Source of the DNA: Crenothrix sp. D3
GTDB taxonomy: Bacteria > Pseudomonadota > Gammaproteobacteria > Methylococcales > Methylomonadaceae
NCBI GenBank assembly: GCA_002134785.1
Contig: MBQZ01000012.1
Span: 1-64,000 of the forward strand
Direction: 5' to 3'
DNA: 64,000 nucleotides
Shown here piece by piece: positions 1 through 9,734 of this stretch (its first letter is position 1; the number at the start of each line of letters is the position of its first letter). The notes below the pieces were generated by a model. That model searched no databases. It saw only the letters and a program-made list of their open reading frames with translations, and was not told the DNA's origin. A program made the position numbers and the translations under genes.

Positions 1-188
1 GGGGCTTGAATGAGAACACCAATGGCTTGATTCGTCAGTATTTCCCCAAAGGCAGCAGTTTTGAGGACATTACCGATGAACAGGTTGAAGCAGTCATGCA
101 CCGCCTCAACCACCGCCCTCGAAAAGGATTAAATTACCAAACACCTTATGCGGTGTTTTTTGCACAAGTTGAACGCAAAGCTGCATGA
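1..188 (+). CDS. IS30-family transposase, C-terminal fragment (cut by window start)
   Basis: The reading frame is open from the window edge (first full codon at 3) to the stop at 186-188. It encodes the C-terminal end of an IS30-type DDE transposase. The motif NENTNGLIRQYFPKG, followed by a helix-rich tail with LNHRPRK and an aromatic end (PYAVFF), is the standard end of that family, where the last catalytic Glu sits just upstream of ENTNG. Only about 61 residues are visible, so I cannot tell whether the element is intact, and I did not find its right terminal inverted repeat between here and ilvB. The TTG at 6 is an internal codon, not a start. Confidence 0.8.
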   Translation, partial: GLNENTNGLIRQYFPKGSSFEDITDEQVEAVMHRLNHRPRKGLNYQTPYAVFFAQVERKAA

Positions 189-231
189 ACTCTGGAATTG
201 CATTTATGACTTGAATCCAAGCAAGTATTTT

Positions 232-260
232 TAACCGTGAATTTAAAAAATGCTTATAAT
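232..260 (+). promoter_or_regulatory. Possible sigma-70 promoter of ilvBHC
   Basis: A perfect TATAAT hexamer lies at 255-260, preceded by TG at 251-252. No good -35 is visible at 17 bp spacing; the region around 232-237 is weak. The position, about 40 bp before the ilvB start, suits a promoter between the transposase end and the ilv operon. No leader peptide rich in Ile, Val or Leu codons is visible, so classical attenuation is not supported. Confidence 0.35.
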
Positions 261-300
261 GAACAGTTAAAATTTTATTTATGTTTATTGAGGTATTAGC

Positions 301-2040
301 ATGGAGCTAAGTGGCGCGCAAATCCTGCTTCAGAGTCTAGCAGACGAAGGGGTGGAGTATATTTTTGGCTATCCAGGTGGAGCAGTATTGCACATTTATG
401 ATGCAATTTTCCAACAGGAAGCGGTGAAACACATTTTGGTTCGGCATGAGCAGGGCGCGACGCACGCTGCCGATGGTTATGCACGCGCCACAGGTAAACC
501 AGGCGTGGTGTTAGTCACGTCAGGGCCTGGCGCAACTAACGCAGTCACAGGGATTGCAACCGCCTATATGGATTCGATTCCGATGGTGGTGATTTCGGGG
601 CAAGTGTCATCGCCTGTGATCGGTAGTGATGCGTTTCAAGAAGTTGATATGGTCGGTATCACTCGCCCTTGTGTGAAGCATAACTTTTTAGTCAAAGATG
701 TCACTAAGCTGGCTGAAACCATTAAAAAAGCCTTTTATGTGGCAACGACTGGACGACCAGGCCCTGTGGTAGTGGATATTCCTAAAGATATTACCGCGCC
801 GAATATTCTTGTGCCTTATAAGTACCCTAAAAAAGTGTCTTTGCGTTCTTATAATCCCGTTGTTAATGTCGCTAAAGAGCAGATTAAAGCAGCTGTTGAA
901 TTATTACTGAGCGCGAACAAGCCGATGATTTATGCAGGCGGCGGTGTTGTTTTAGGTGAAGCCAGTAGCGAACTGACTGAATTTACCCGTCACTTGGGTT
1001 ATCCGATTACCAATACCCTAATGGGTTTGGGTGCGTATCCTGCGACCGATAAACAATTTGTCGGTATGTTAGGAATGCACGGTACTTATGAAGCTAATAT
1101 GGCGATGCACGAAAGTGATGTCATTATTGCGATTGGTGCGCGTTTTGATGATCGCGTGACAGGCAAACTGGATGAATTTTGCCCTTATGCAAAAATTATT
1201 CATATTGACATTGATCCTGCGTCGATTTCAAAAACCATTAAAAAAATCGCCATCCCTATCGTCGGCGATGTAAAACCCGTATTAAAGCAATTATTGGAAT
1301 GCTTAAAAGACAGCAAAAAGAAACCCAATAAAAAAGCCTTGGAAACATGGTGGCAACAAATCGACGAATGGCGTGCCGTGCAGAGTTTGGAATATGACCG
1401 CAGCAGCGATTTGATTAAGCCGCAATTTGTTATCGAGCAACTGTATCAGGTTACGAAAGGCGATGCTTATGTGACTTCCGATGTCGGTCAACATCAAATG
1501 TGGGCAGCGCAATATTATCATTTTGATAAACCGCGTCGTTGGATTAACTCAGGCGGTTTAGGCACAATGGGCTTTGGTTTGCCTGCGGCGATTGGCGTTA
1601 AATTAGCCTTCCCCGATGCCGATGTTGCCTGCGTGACAGGTGAAGCCAGTATTCAAATGTGCATACAGGAATTATCAACGGCGTTGCAATTTAAAACCCC
1701 TGTAAAAATCATCAATTTGAATAATCGATACATGGGTATGGTGAGACAATGGCAGGAATTTTCTTATGAATGCCGCTACTCGCATTCGTATATGGACACT
1801 ATTCCTGACTTTGTCAAACTTGCCGAGGCTTATGGTCATGTCGGTATTCGCATCGACAAACCCGAAGAAGTCAGACCCGCACTGGAACAAGCGTTTGCGA
1901 TGAAAGATCGCACCGTATTTTTAGACATTATGACTGACAGAACTGAAAACGTTTACCCGATGATTGAAGCGGGTAAAGGACATCATGATATGAAATTGCG
2001 TGTTGCGTTAGGCACATCAACCGATCGGGAGCTGGCATAA
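301..2040 (+). CDS. ilvB: Acetolactate synthase large subunit
   Basis: This is the catalytic subunit of acetohydroxyacid synthase. It condenses pyruvate with pyruvate or 2-oxobutyrate in the first common step of valine, leucine and isoleucine synthesis, using ThDP, Mg and FAD. The 579-residue length is normal. The N-terminal ThDP-binding domain carries the catalytic Glu50 in VRHEQGA. The C-terminal ThDP motif begins GEAS at 447-450 and ends in NLNN. The metal-site Asp of the usual GDG motif is Glu here, a variant I recall in other proteobacterial acetolactate synthases, so I do not read it as damage. A strong Shine-Dalgarno (GAGGT, 290-294) precedes the ATG. The stop overlaps the ilvH start (TAATG), which implies translational coupling. 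Confidence 0.96.
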   Translation: MELSGAQILLQSLADEGVEYIFGYPGGAVLHIYDAIFQQEAVKHILVRHEQGATHAADGYARATGKPGVVLVTSGPGATNAVTGIATAYMDSIPMVVISGQVSSPVIGSDAFQEVDMVGITRPCVKHNFLVKDVTKLAETIKKAFYVATTGRPGPVVVDIPKDITAPNILVPYKYPKKVSLRSYNPVVNVAKEQIKAAVELLLSANKPMIYAGGGVVLGEASSELTEFTRHLGYPITNTLMGLGAYPATDKQFVGMLGMHGTYEANMAMHESDVIIAIGARFDDRVTGKLDEFCPYAKIIHIDIDPASISKTIKKIAIPIVGDVKPVLKQLLECLKDSKKKPNKKALETWWQQIDEWRAVQSLEYDRSSDLIKPQFVIEQLYQVTKGDAYVTSDVGQHQMWAAQYYHFDKPRRWINSGGLGTMGFGLPAAIGVKLAFPDADVACVTGEASIQMCIQELSTALQFKTPVKIINLNNRYMGMVRQWQEFSYECRYSHSYMDTIPDFVKLAEAYGHVGIRIDKPEEVRPALEQAFAMKDRTVFLDIMTDRTENVYPMIEAGKGHHDMKLRVALGTSTDRELA

Positions 2041-2531
2041 TGAAACATATTATTTCCATCCTGATTGAAAATGAAGCAGGCGCATTGTCGCGCGTTGCTG
2101 GTTTATTTTCTGCGCGTGGCTACAATATTGAATCCTTAACCGTCGCAGCTACCGAAGACCCTAGTTTATCGCGTATGACTTTAGTAACGCGTGGCAGTGA
2201 AGATGTCATTGCACAAATCACCAAACAACTCAATAAGTTGATTGATGTGGTGAAACTAATTGATTTAGCCGATAGCCCACATATTGAGCGTGAGCTGATG
2301 ATGGTGAAAATCAAAACTACTGAGCAAACTCGCAACGATATTCGCAGTGTTGTTGATATATTTCGAGGCAGAATCCTTGATGTCACACCTAACTCGTATG
2401 TGATAGAAATGACGGGGTCGTCCGAAAAACTCGATGCGTTTACTGCGGCTATTAGTCACGATAGCATCATTGAAGTCGTGCGTTCAGGGGCGACAGGTAT
2501 TTCACGCGGTGAGCAAGGCTTACATTTATAA
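2040..2531 (+). CDS. ilvH: Acetolactate synthase small (regulatory) subunit
   Basis: This is the regulatory partner of IlvB. It raises activity and gives valine feedback inhibition. At 163 residues it has the standard length. An N-terminal ACT domain (about residues 3-78; IISILIENEAGALSRVAGLF, then RGYNIESLTV) is followed by the C-terminal ALS_ss domain. The ATG shares its A with the ilvB stop (TAATG at 2038-2042), so the two subunits are probably made in a coupled ratio. The symbol ilvN would be equally defensible. Confidence 0.95.
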   Translation: MKHIISILIENEAGALSRVAGLFSARGYNIESLTVAATEDPSLSRMTLVTRGSEDVIAQITKQLNKLIDVVKLIDLADSPHIERELMMVKIKTTEQTRNDIRSVVDIFRGRILDVTPNSYVIEMTGSSEKLDAFTAAISHDSIIEVVRSGATGISRGEQGLHL

Positions 2532-2543
2532 CTTATATAACTT

Positions 2544-2593
2544 AGGTACAAGGTACAAGGTACAAGGTCAAAAAAACCGCAACTTTGTACCTT
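2544..2593 (+). repeat. Heptanucleotide tandem repeat and imperfect hairpin between ilvH and ilvC
   Basis: Three tandem copies of AGGTACA (2544-2564) run into AGGTC. The segment 2557-2568 can pair with 2582-2593 (ACTTTGTACCTT), giving 12 bp with one G-U wobble. No clear T-run follows, so it looks more like a processing or pause structure, or a repeat insertion, than a terminator. It sits in the 102-bp gap before ilvC. Confidence 0.6.
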
Positions 2594-2618
2594 TCATTTA
2601 TTTACTTTACAACCATAA

Positions 2619-3650
<1,032 letters not shown>

Positions 3651-3674
3651 GTTTTTACTTGCGGTTTTATGATT

Positions 3675-3705
3675 AAAAAAGCCTGTCTTATGACAGGCTT
3701 TTTTT
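3675..3705 (+). terminator. Rho-independent terminator after ilvC
   Basis: The stem GCCTGTC (3681-3687) pairs with GACAGGC (3692-3698) across a 4-base loop. It is preceded by A6 and followed by a run of eight Ts. It lies 25-55 bp after the ilvC stop, and the A-run/T-run symmetry would allow some function in both directions. Confidence 0.9.
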
Positions 3706-3789
3706 ATGGGTGCTGGTAATCAGCTCTTAACATTTATTGTCACTGGTGAATAGGTTATAGTGATGGTTTTTATTTTTACCGACCCTAGT

Positions 3790-4749
3790 ATGAACAACGA
3801 ACAACAAGGCGAGTCGCCTAAAGTCACCTTTGTCGAAATTACCGAAGACCACAGCGATCAACGGTTGGATAATTTTTTATTAACTTATTTAAAAGGTGTG
3901 CCTAAAAGTCGTATTTATCGCATTATCCGTAAAGGCGAAGTACGAATTAATAAAGGGCGCGTGGATGTTAAATATCGCTTAATTATCGGTGATATTGTGC
4001 GTGTACCGCCTGTGAGAATCGCCGAGCGCACCGAAGAATCCTATATTCCACAAGGTTTAAAGGACGAGCTGAAAGACAGTGTATTATTTGAAGATGAGGG
4101 GTTTTTGATTATTAACAAACCTGCTGGGTTTGCGGTGCATGGTGGCAGTGGCGTGAGTTCGGGTATTATCGAAGGCTTTCGACTCATTAGACCTGAAGCG
4201 CGATTTTTAGAATTAGTGCATCGTTTAGATAAAGACACATCAGGCTGTTTGATTATTGCTAAAAAACGCAGTGCATTACGCTTATTTCATGAGATTTTTC
4301 GTGATAATCATATTCATAAAACTTACATCGCCTTATTAGCGGGGCAATGGCAGCGTAAAAAACTGATTGTCAACGCGCCATTATTAAAGAATGTACAAAA
4401 AGGCGGCGAGCGCATGGTGTCGATTAGCCCATTAGGCAAAGAAGCGGAAACGCTATTTCGCCGCGTGCAATTATTTGCTGACTCCACTTTAGTTGAAGCC
4501 TCGCCGAAAACAGGGCGCACCCATCAAATCCGCGTTCATGCTGTGAGTTTAGGGCATCCGATTGTCGGTGATGAGCGTTACGGTGAAGATGATGTCAATA
4601 AACGTTTTCGCCATAAAGGCTATAAGCGGATGTTTTTACACGCGCAAACGCTACAATTTAATCATCCTGTTTCAGGTGTTGCCATGAGTGTTTCCGCCCC
4701 CCTACCCTCACAATTAGACAATTTACTCAAACATGAACAATCGCTTTGA
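3790..4749 (+). CDS. rluC: 23S rRNA pseudouridine synthase RluC
   Basis: RluC isomerises U955, U2504 and U2580 of 23S rRNA in E. coli. The protein has an N-terminal S4 RNA-binding domain (about 24-80) and an RluA-type catalytic domain with the active-site Asp147 in HRLDKDTSG. I chose the ATG at 3790 (319 aa) because it starts like E. coli RluC shortly before the S4 domain. Starts at 3763 (ATG) or 3760 (GTG) are possible and would add 9-10 residues. Its 3' end overlaps the HAD gene by 17 nt, and sppA follows, an order known from Pseudomonas. The usual neighbour rne lies 5 kb downstream, after an inserted two-component locus. Confidence 0.92.
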   Translation: MNNEQQGESPKVTFVEITEDHSDQRLDNFLLTYLKGVPKSRIYRIIRKGEVRINKGRVDVKYRLIIGDIVRVPPVRIAERTEESYIPQGLKDELKDSVLFEDEGFLIINKPAGFAVHGGSGVSSGIIEGFRLIRPEARFLELVHRLDKDTSGCLIIAKKRSALRLFHEIFRDNHIHKTYIALLAGQWQRKKLIVNAPLLKNVQKGGERMVSISPLGKEAETLFRRVQLFADSTLVEASPKTGRTHQIRVHAVSLGHPIVGDERYGEDDVNKRFRHKGYKRMFLHAQTLQFNHPVSGVAMSVSAPLPSQLDNLLKHEQSL

Positions 4750-5383
4750 TTTACTTATTTTTGATTGGGATGGTACGTTAATCGACTCGATTGAGTGGAT
4801 TACCCATTGCTTACAAACGGCCGCTGCTAAAAGTGGTTGCGCAATACCTGAACGCCAAGCGGCAAAAAATGTCATCGGTTTAAGTATTCACAAGGCTACA
4901 TCTACGTTGCATCCAGAGGTTGATGCACAAACGCTTGAGCAATTAGTCCAACATTACAGTCGTGAGTATTTATCTAAACAACTTAGTCGAAATGATTTGT
5001 TTCCCGATGTCCTTGATATGTTAATAGAGCTTAAACACGCGGGTTATTCACTCGCCGTTGCCACAGGTAAAACGCGCCACGGTTTACAAGAAGCCTTGCA
5101 CGCTACAGACACTGAAGATTTATTTTGTGCCACGCGCTGTGCGGATGAAACGGAGTCTAAGCCCGATCCAAAAATGTTGCTGGAAATTATGGCAGTTGCT
5201 CAATGTTCGCCAGAACGATCTTTAATGGTGGGTGATTCTACTTATGACTTGCAAATGGCAAACAATGCCCACATTTCTTCGGCAGGTGTGTACTGTGGCG
5301 CACATCCAAAAGACATTTTGCAACAGCACAACCCGTTGTTGTGCTTGCCACTCGCAACGGAATTATTGGCTTATTTAAGGTAA
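4733..5383 (+). CDS. HAD-family phosphatase, phosphoglycolate phosphatase-like
   Basis: This is a haloacid dehalogenase-superfamily hydrolase of 216 residues. Motif I is FDWDGTLID with nucleophile Asp11 and acid/base Asp13. A helical cap follows, then motif II around VATGKT, motif III Lys (SKPDP) and motif IV GDSTYD. It resembles Gph/PpaX-type phosphatases, but the substrate cannot be read from the sequence. It overlaps rluC by 17 nt and is 6 nt from sppA, so the three form one transcription unit, as in pseudomonads. Confidence 0.88.
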   Translation: MNNRFDLLIFDWDGTLIDSIEWITHCLQTAAAKSGCAIPERQAAKNVIGLSIHKATSTLHPEVDAQTLEQLVQHYSREYLSKQLSRNDLFPDVLDMLIELKHAGYSLAVATGKTRHGLQEALHATDTEDLFCATRCADETESKPDPKMLLEIMAVAQCSPERSLMVGDSTYDLQMANNAHISSAGVYCGAHPKDILQQHNPLLCLPLATELLAYLR

Positions 5384-5389
5384 CAGACG

Positions 5390-6352
5390 ATGGAAAATCA
5401 AGAACATAACACAGAAAAAGCCGCTGGTTGGGAACGAGAGGTGCTAGAAAAAATCGCCCTAGCCGCTGTCACTGAGCAAACTCGCGCTAGACGTTGGAGT
5501 GTATTTTTTAAATGCCTCATGTTTGGTTATTTAGCCATAGTGATGGGTATTACTCTGTATCCAAGCATGAAAAAAGAAATAAGCGGTGATGGCAAAGATC
5601 ATACCGCAGTCGTGGACATTGTCGGTGTGATTGCCGAAGGTAAAGATGTCAATGCAGAAAACGTCATTAAAAGCCTACGCGCCGCCGTTAAAGATAAGAA
5701 TACTAAAGGGATTATTCTGCATTCCAATTCACCCGGTGGCAGTCCTGTACAGTCGGCTTATATTTACGATGAAATCAGAGCTATCAAAAAAGCCAATCCC
5801 AATTTACCGATTGTTGCAGTCGTTAGTGATATATGCGCTTCAGGGTGCTATTACATTGCTTCAGCCGCTGATAAAATTTTTGTCAGTCCTGCCAGTTTAA
5901 TTGGTTCAATCGGTGTAATTATGGATGGCTTTGGTTTTGTTGATACTATGAAACTGTTAGGCGTAGAACATCGGTTAATCACGTCGGGTGCGCATAAAGC
6001 GATGTTGAGTCCTTTTGCACCCTCCAAAGCAGACGAAACCGCCTATATGCAGAACTTGTTAAATCAAGTGCATCAACAATTCATTGCGGCTGTTAAGCAA
6101 GGTCGCGGAGATCGTTTAAAAGAAACCCCAGACACGTTTTCTGGTTTAGTGTGGACGGGTGAGGAAGGCATTAAATTAGGTGTTGCTGATGCGGTTGGTA
6201 GCGATAACTCAGTTGCTAAAGATTTAATCGGTGCAGACCGCTTAGTGAACTTCACTGAGTCAGAACAGTTAATTGATAAAATAATGGACAAAATGGGCGC
6301 GTCTTTTGGTCATGCTTTAGGTAGCGTGCTACAAACTCCCTCATTACGCTAA
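5390..6352 (+). CDS. sppA: Signal peptide peptidase SppA, short (36K) type, S49 family
   Basis: This is a membrane-anchored serine/lysine protease that degrades cleaved signal peptides. It has a single N-terminal transmembrane segment at about 39-57. The catalytic domain has the oxyanion region NSPGGSP, nucleophile Ser151 (ICASGCYYIA) and general-base Lys203 (SGAHKAM). At 320 residues it is the single-domain form, not the tandem E. coli 67-kDa form. It is the last gene of the rluC-HAD-sppA unit. A palindromic repeat follows 12 nt after the stop. Confidence 0.93.
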   Translation: MENQEHNTEKAAGWEREVLEKIALAAVTEQTRARRWSVFFKCLMFGYLAIVMGITLYPSMKKEISGDGKDHTAVVDIVGVIAEGKDVNAENVIKSLRAAVKDKNTKGIILHSNSPGGSPVQSAYIYDEIRAIKKANPNLPIVAVVSDICASGCYYIASAADKIFVSPASLIGSIGVIMDGFGFVDTMKLLGVEHRLITSGAHKAMLSPFAPSKADETAYMQNLLNQVHQQFIAAVKQGRGDRLKETPDTFSGLVWTGEEGIKLGVADAVGSDNSVAKDLIGADRLVNFTESEQLIDKIMDKMGASFGHALGSVLQTPSLR

Positions 6353-6363
6353 CTTTTAATTTC

Positions 6364-6392
6364 GTAGAGACGTTGCCCTGCAACGTTTCTAC
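6364..6392. repeat. Dispersed palindrome, GTARAGACGTTGC family, copy 1
   Basis: A 13-bp arm GTAGAGACGTTGC (6364-6376) and a matching arm (6380-6392) are separated by CCT, with one G-U pair. A second copy with perfect arms is at 52106-52134. Both lie just after the end of an operon (sppA here, narI there). No gene is disrupted. Confidence 0.85.
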
Positions 6393-6500
6393 AGCGTATT
6401 CATATTCTGTTCATCATCACTCTGCGATACTGTCACCAACTGATTAACTGATGCTATATAGACATCAATTGTTATCACCATTAAATAAGGAAGTATCAAA

Positions 6501-7046
6501 ATGAAAATGTTAATGATGATATTACTGGCATCAATGTCGTCAGTTGTCATGGCGAATGAAGATTATTCGCCAATAAGCGCGGAGCAGTGGCGAGATTCAG
6601 CAGGTGGCAATTCCTTTTCGGATAGCCGCTATCGAGCGCAATACTCGCCCACGCAAAGGCAAAGTTTTATAGACCAACGGAACGCTGACATTGCTAAACG
6701 AAGTAATACGGAGATGGCAAAACGGAGTAGCCACGCCAACGAAATGCAGCAATACTACGCATCTGAACGTGCGTCGAAACAATTTATTGGCGAATCAATT
6801 GGTTATAACAATCAACCAATAGCGATACAACCGCAATCGCAGGGTCAATATTATCCTTATTCAGGAAATAATAATTATTATGGAAATGGCGGCGTTCAAA
6901 TGCGCTTCACACCCGCTCAGACGCAAGGTTTTATAAATCAGAATAATAATGATAGAGCTAGGCAGGAACAAGCCGATGCAAACTATGAAAAATGGCGACA
7001 ATACCAGAATGGTCGAAGAGAATACGAACGATTCATCGGTGATTAG
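6501..7046 (+). CDS. Secreted protein with an internal duplication, unknown function
   Basis: I do not recognise a family. The first 18 residues are a typical Sec signal peptide with cleavage after VMA. The mature protein is hydrophilic and rich in Q, N, R and Y. It holds two related segments: residues 43-97 (YSPTQRQSFIDQRNADIA ... ASKQFIG) and 134-180 (FTPAQTQGFINQNNNDRA ... YERFIG). They are joined by a Q/N/Y/G-rich linker. The gene is 35 bp upstream of a PhoP/PhoQ-like pair in the same direction and may be co-transcribed with it. It could be a periplasmic accessory or target of that system, but this is inference from position only. Confidence 0.75.
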   Translation: MKMLMMILLASMSSVVMANEDYSPISAEQWRDSAGGNSFSDSRYRAQYSPTQRQSFIDQRNADIAKRSNTEMAKRSSHANEMQQYYASERASKQFIGESIGYNNQPIAIQPQSQGQYYPYSGNNNYYGNGGVQMRFTPAQTQGFINQNNNDRARQEQADANYEKWRQYQNGRREYERFIGD

Positions 7047-7081
7047 TGGTGAATTAAACAACCGAAACACAGGGAATAATC

Positions 7082-7756
7082 ATGCGTATCCTTATCGTTG
7101 AAGATGAAAAATTAATTTGTGAACAACTACGTCGCTATTTTGTAGACAAAGGATTTGCTGTTGATGTGGCGCATACCGCAACTGACGGTGAACACATGGG
7201 CAAGGAATACCCGATTGATGCGGCTATTATAGATGTCGGGTTGCCAGATTTTTCAGGCATTGAACTCATCAAACATCTACGCCAACACCACGTTAAAGTC
7301 CCCATTTTAATTTTGACTGCGCGTATCAGTTGGCAGGAAAAAGTCGAAGGACTGGATGCAGGTGCAGATGATTATGTGACCAAACCTTTTGAATACGCTG
7401 AATTACTGGCGCGTATTAACGCGCTCATTCGTCGCTCAGTCGGCTTAGCCCATCCTGTGTTGACGCATGGTGACATGGCTATTAACACGGTGGCGCAAGA
7501 AGTATTTGTCGCGGGTGTGAAAATAGAATTAACCGCTTACGAATATAAAGTACTGGAATATTTACTGTTTCACAAAGGAAAATGGATTTCTAAAACCACC
7601 TTAGCCGCCCATATTTATGATGAAGAACTTGACCGTGATAGCAATGTAATTGAAGTGTTTATCGGGCGACTCAGAAAAAAAATTGACCCCGATGTGACAC
7701 GCAAACCCATTGCAACCTCACGCAATCGCGGCTATTGCATTCTTATGGATTCCTAA
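7082..7756 (+). CDS. OmpR/PhoP-family response regulator
   Basis: This is a two-component transcription regulator of 224 residues. The receiver domain (1-about 115) carries the acidic pocket EDE, phospho-acceptor Asp51 (IIDVGLPD) and Lys101 (TKPF). The C-terminal winged-helix DNA-binding domain (about 128-222) ends in the usual NVIEVFIGRLRKKI ... RGYC pattern. It is closest in look to PhoP/QseB/PmrA regulators. The histidine kinase begins 2 nt after the stop. Confidence 0.93.
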   Translation: MRILIVEDEKLICEQLRRYFVDKGFAVDVAHTATDGEHMGKEYPIDAAIIDVGLPDFSGIELIKHLRQHHVKVPILILTARISWQEKVEGLDAGADDYVTKPFEYAELLARINALIRRSVGLAHPVLTHGDMAINTVAQEVFVAGVKIELTAYEYKVLEYLLFHKGKWISKTTLAAHIYDEELDRDSNVIEVFIGRLRKKIDPDVTRKPIATSRNRGYCILMDS

Positions 7757-7758
7757 AC

Positions 7759-9123
7759 GTGTTACCTAAATCCATCACGCTACGACTATTTCTCTCTGAA
7801 TGTTTAGTGCTAGCGGCGTTCTTCGCGTTGGTGGTGCTAACCTTTGACTATGTTGTGATTGACGGCTTCGCTAAAGATAGATTACAAGACTTCATGATAA
7901 GTCTGGAAAAAGACGCGAAGGAAGCCGTTGCCCAAGCAGATAACACCACTAAATTCAAAATGCCCGACTATTTTAGAGAAGGACGGTTTGGTGATAAGGA
8001 TGCCGATTTATACGGTTTTATTTACCATAACCAGAAAGAAATATGGCAGTCTCCTTCGACCAAAAACGACCATCGGCAAGTTAAAACACCCGATAATTTG
8101 AACCTTGACCAGTCGTTATTTTTAAAAGATGACAGCGATAAAAGCAGACGGCGTTATGTACTGCATAAAAGCGTGATCCTAAAAAATGCCTGTAATCAAC
8201 CAAATAATTACATTTTAACGGTCAGCGAAGGTGATTTATTTGCCAGTACACAAGTTGACAAGCTCAATGAATCTTTACAAGAATCCATGACCGTATTAGG
8301 TTTGGCGTTACTGGTGATTCGGTTTTTGGTATTACGCTCAGGCTTAAAGCCGTTACGCAGCATTGTTAAAGACTTAGAAGCCATTGATGAGGGTAAAAAA
8401 GAGTTGTTAAACGGGCAATATCCCACTGAATTACAAGGCATCGTCAGTAATTTAAATGCCTTTATTACCCACGAACGCGTGCGTTTAGAACGCCATCGTA
8501 ATCACCTCGCTGATTTAGCGCACAGTTTAAAAACTCCATTAGCCATTCTTCGCGGTTGCACCGAAAATTTTGAGGGGCAAAAATCCACCGTGAATGAGCA
8601 AATAACCCGCATGGATGAGATTATTACTTATCAACTACAACGTGCTTCCGTTAAAGTTGAACACACGGTGATTAAACACATTGATGTCTGTACCATCATT
8701 GAAAAAATCCATGTTTCACTCAGTAAAGTCTACCTAGATAAAGCGATTAAATTTGATATTCTGATTCCCGACCATTGCTTTATCTATTGTGAAGAAGGTG
8801 ATTTATATGAAATTGTCGGTAACTTAATGGATAACGCCTGCAAATGGTGTCATCATCGTGTCAAGGTCAGTATTGAACTCAATCCGCGTAAAGACCGTCG
8901 TAATTACTCGCTGTTATTACACATTGAAGATGACGGCGCGGGTATTCCAGTTGGAAAATTTAATCAAATATTAAAGCGCGGCACGCGAGTGGATGAAAAT
9001 ATTCACGGGCATGGTATTGGTGTCAGTGTGGTCAATGAAATCATTAATTTGCTGGGTGGTAAATTAGACGGAGGCAGAAGTAAGGTCTTAGACGGTATGC
9101 ACTGGCGGATTTATTTGCCGTAA
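7759..9123 (+). CDS. Sensor histidine kinase, PhoQ-like
   Basis: This is the membrane sensor partner of the preceding regulator. I place the start at GTG 7759 (MLPKSITLRLF), 2 nt after the regulator stop. An in-frame TTG at 7735 would force a 22-nt overlap. The first membrane helix is at about 8-30, a periplasmic sensor domain follows to about residue 170, and a second helix is near 175-195. The H-box DLAHSLKTP carries phospho-acceptor His255. The N-box (NLMDNACKW) and G-boxes (DDGAGIP, GHGIGVSVV) are present, so it should be catalytically complete. LAHSLKTPLA is typical of PhoQ-like kinases. The signal sensed is unknown. Confidence 0.92.
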   Translation: MLPKSITLRLFLSECLVLAAFFALVVLTFDYVVIDGFAKDRLQDFMISLEKDAKEAVAQADNTTKFKMPDYFREGRFGDKDADLYGFIYHNQKEIWQSPSTKNDHRQVKTPDNLNLDQSLFLKDDSDKSRRRYVLHKSVILKNACNQPNNYILTVSEGDLFASTQVDKLNESLQESMTVLGLALLVIRFLVLRSGLKPLRSIVKDLEAIDEGKKELLNGQYPTELQGIVSNLNAFITHERVRLERHRNHLADLAHSLKTPLAILRGCTENFEGQKSTVNEQITRMDEIITYQLQRASVKVEHTVIKHIDVCTIIEKIHVSLSKVYLDKAIKFDILIPDHCFIYCEEGDLYEIVGNLMDNACKWCHHRVKVSIELNPRKDRRNYSLLLHIEDDGAGIPVGKFNQILKRGTRVDENIHGHGIGVSVVNEIINLLGGKLDGGRSKVLDGMHWRIYLP

Positions 9124-9734
9124 TAATAGACATCTTATCGTTGGCACATCCTATACAATTTTTTCGGCAGCATTGCTTGTGTGACATACCAGATAATAAT
9201 GCTTGGAAAAATACCCATTAATAAGTAACATAGCCGTAGTTGGAATACACTCAGACGAGTTTAGTTAGACGATTTCACAAAAAATCGCTTGAATGTTGAC
9301 TCTGAGAATAAAGTTACACTCAATCGAATGTGTGTAGCCATTATAAGCGACGTTATATCCCATTGATAACAACGCCTGCTAAACCCAACTTAACAAAACA
9401 CCATGAAGCGGCACAAGCCACTTCATAACAAGAATTTCGGGTTTATCGTTTGACCCTAGACACACGATTTATAACGCCTGTTTTCAAACAGAATTTACCG
9501 CAAGACTGACAAATATCGACTTACTACCTGCTCGCGTTAGCTATCATTGCCTTGACCTTTTAAAGCTCAATCTACAACGCGCCGCTGACGGCATAAAACC
9601 ACAAAAAATTCAGCCCAAAGTCATATTAACCAACCCTATCGCTCTGTTGTACCTATCAATTTAACTTAACGATGATTAAAACCAGTCAACTCAGTAAAAT
9701 CTACTATGGAGCAGGACACTACAAGGAATATTGA
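9124..9734 (+). other. Long intergenic region and rne leader
   Basis: These 611 bp carry no coding frame that I can support. They probably contain the rne promoter and a long 5' leader. In E. coli a 361-nt rne leader with hairpins mediates autoregulation by RNase E, and this position and length are compatible with that. One visible structure is an imperfect hairpin at 9403-9426 (ATGAAGCGGC against GCCACTTCAT, one mismatch). Other AT-rich stretches show nothing I can name. A good Shine-Dalgarno (AAGGA) precedes the rne ATG. Confidence 0.5.

Noticed and set aside
1639-1650. IlvB GDG motif read as GEA, a possible inactivating change
   Set aside because: The Glu is a conservative metal ligand change that I recall in other proteobacterial acetolactate synthases, and the rest of the site is intact.
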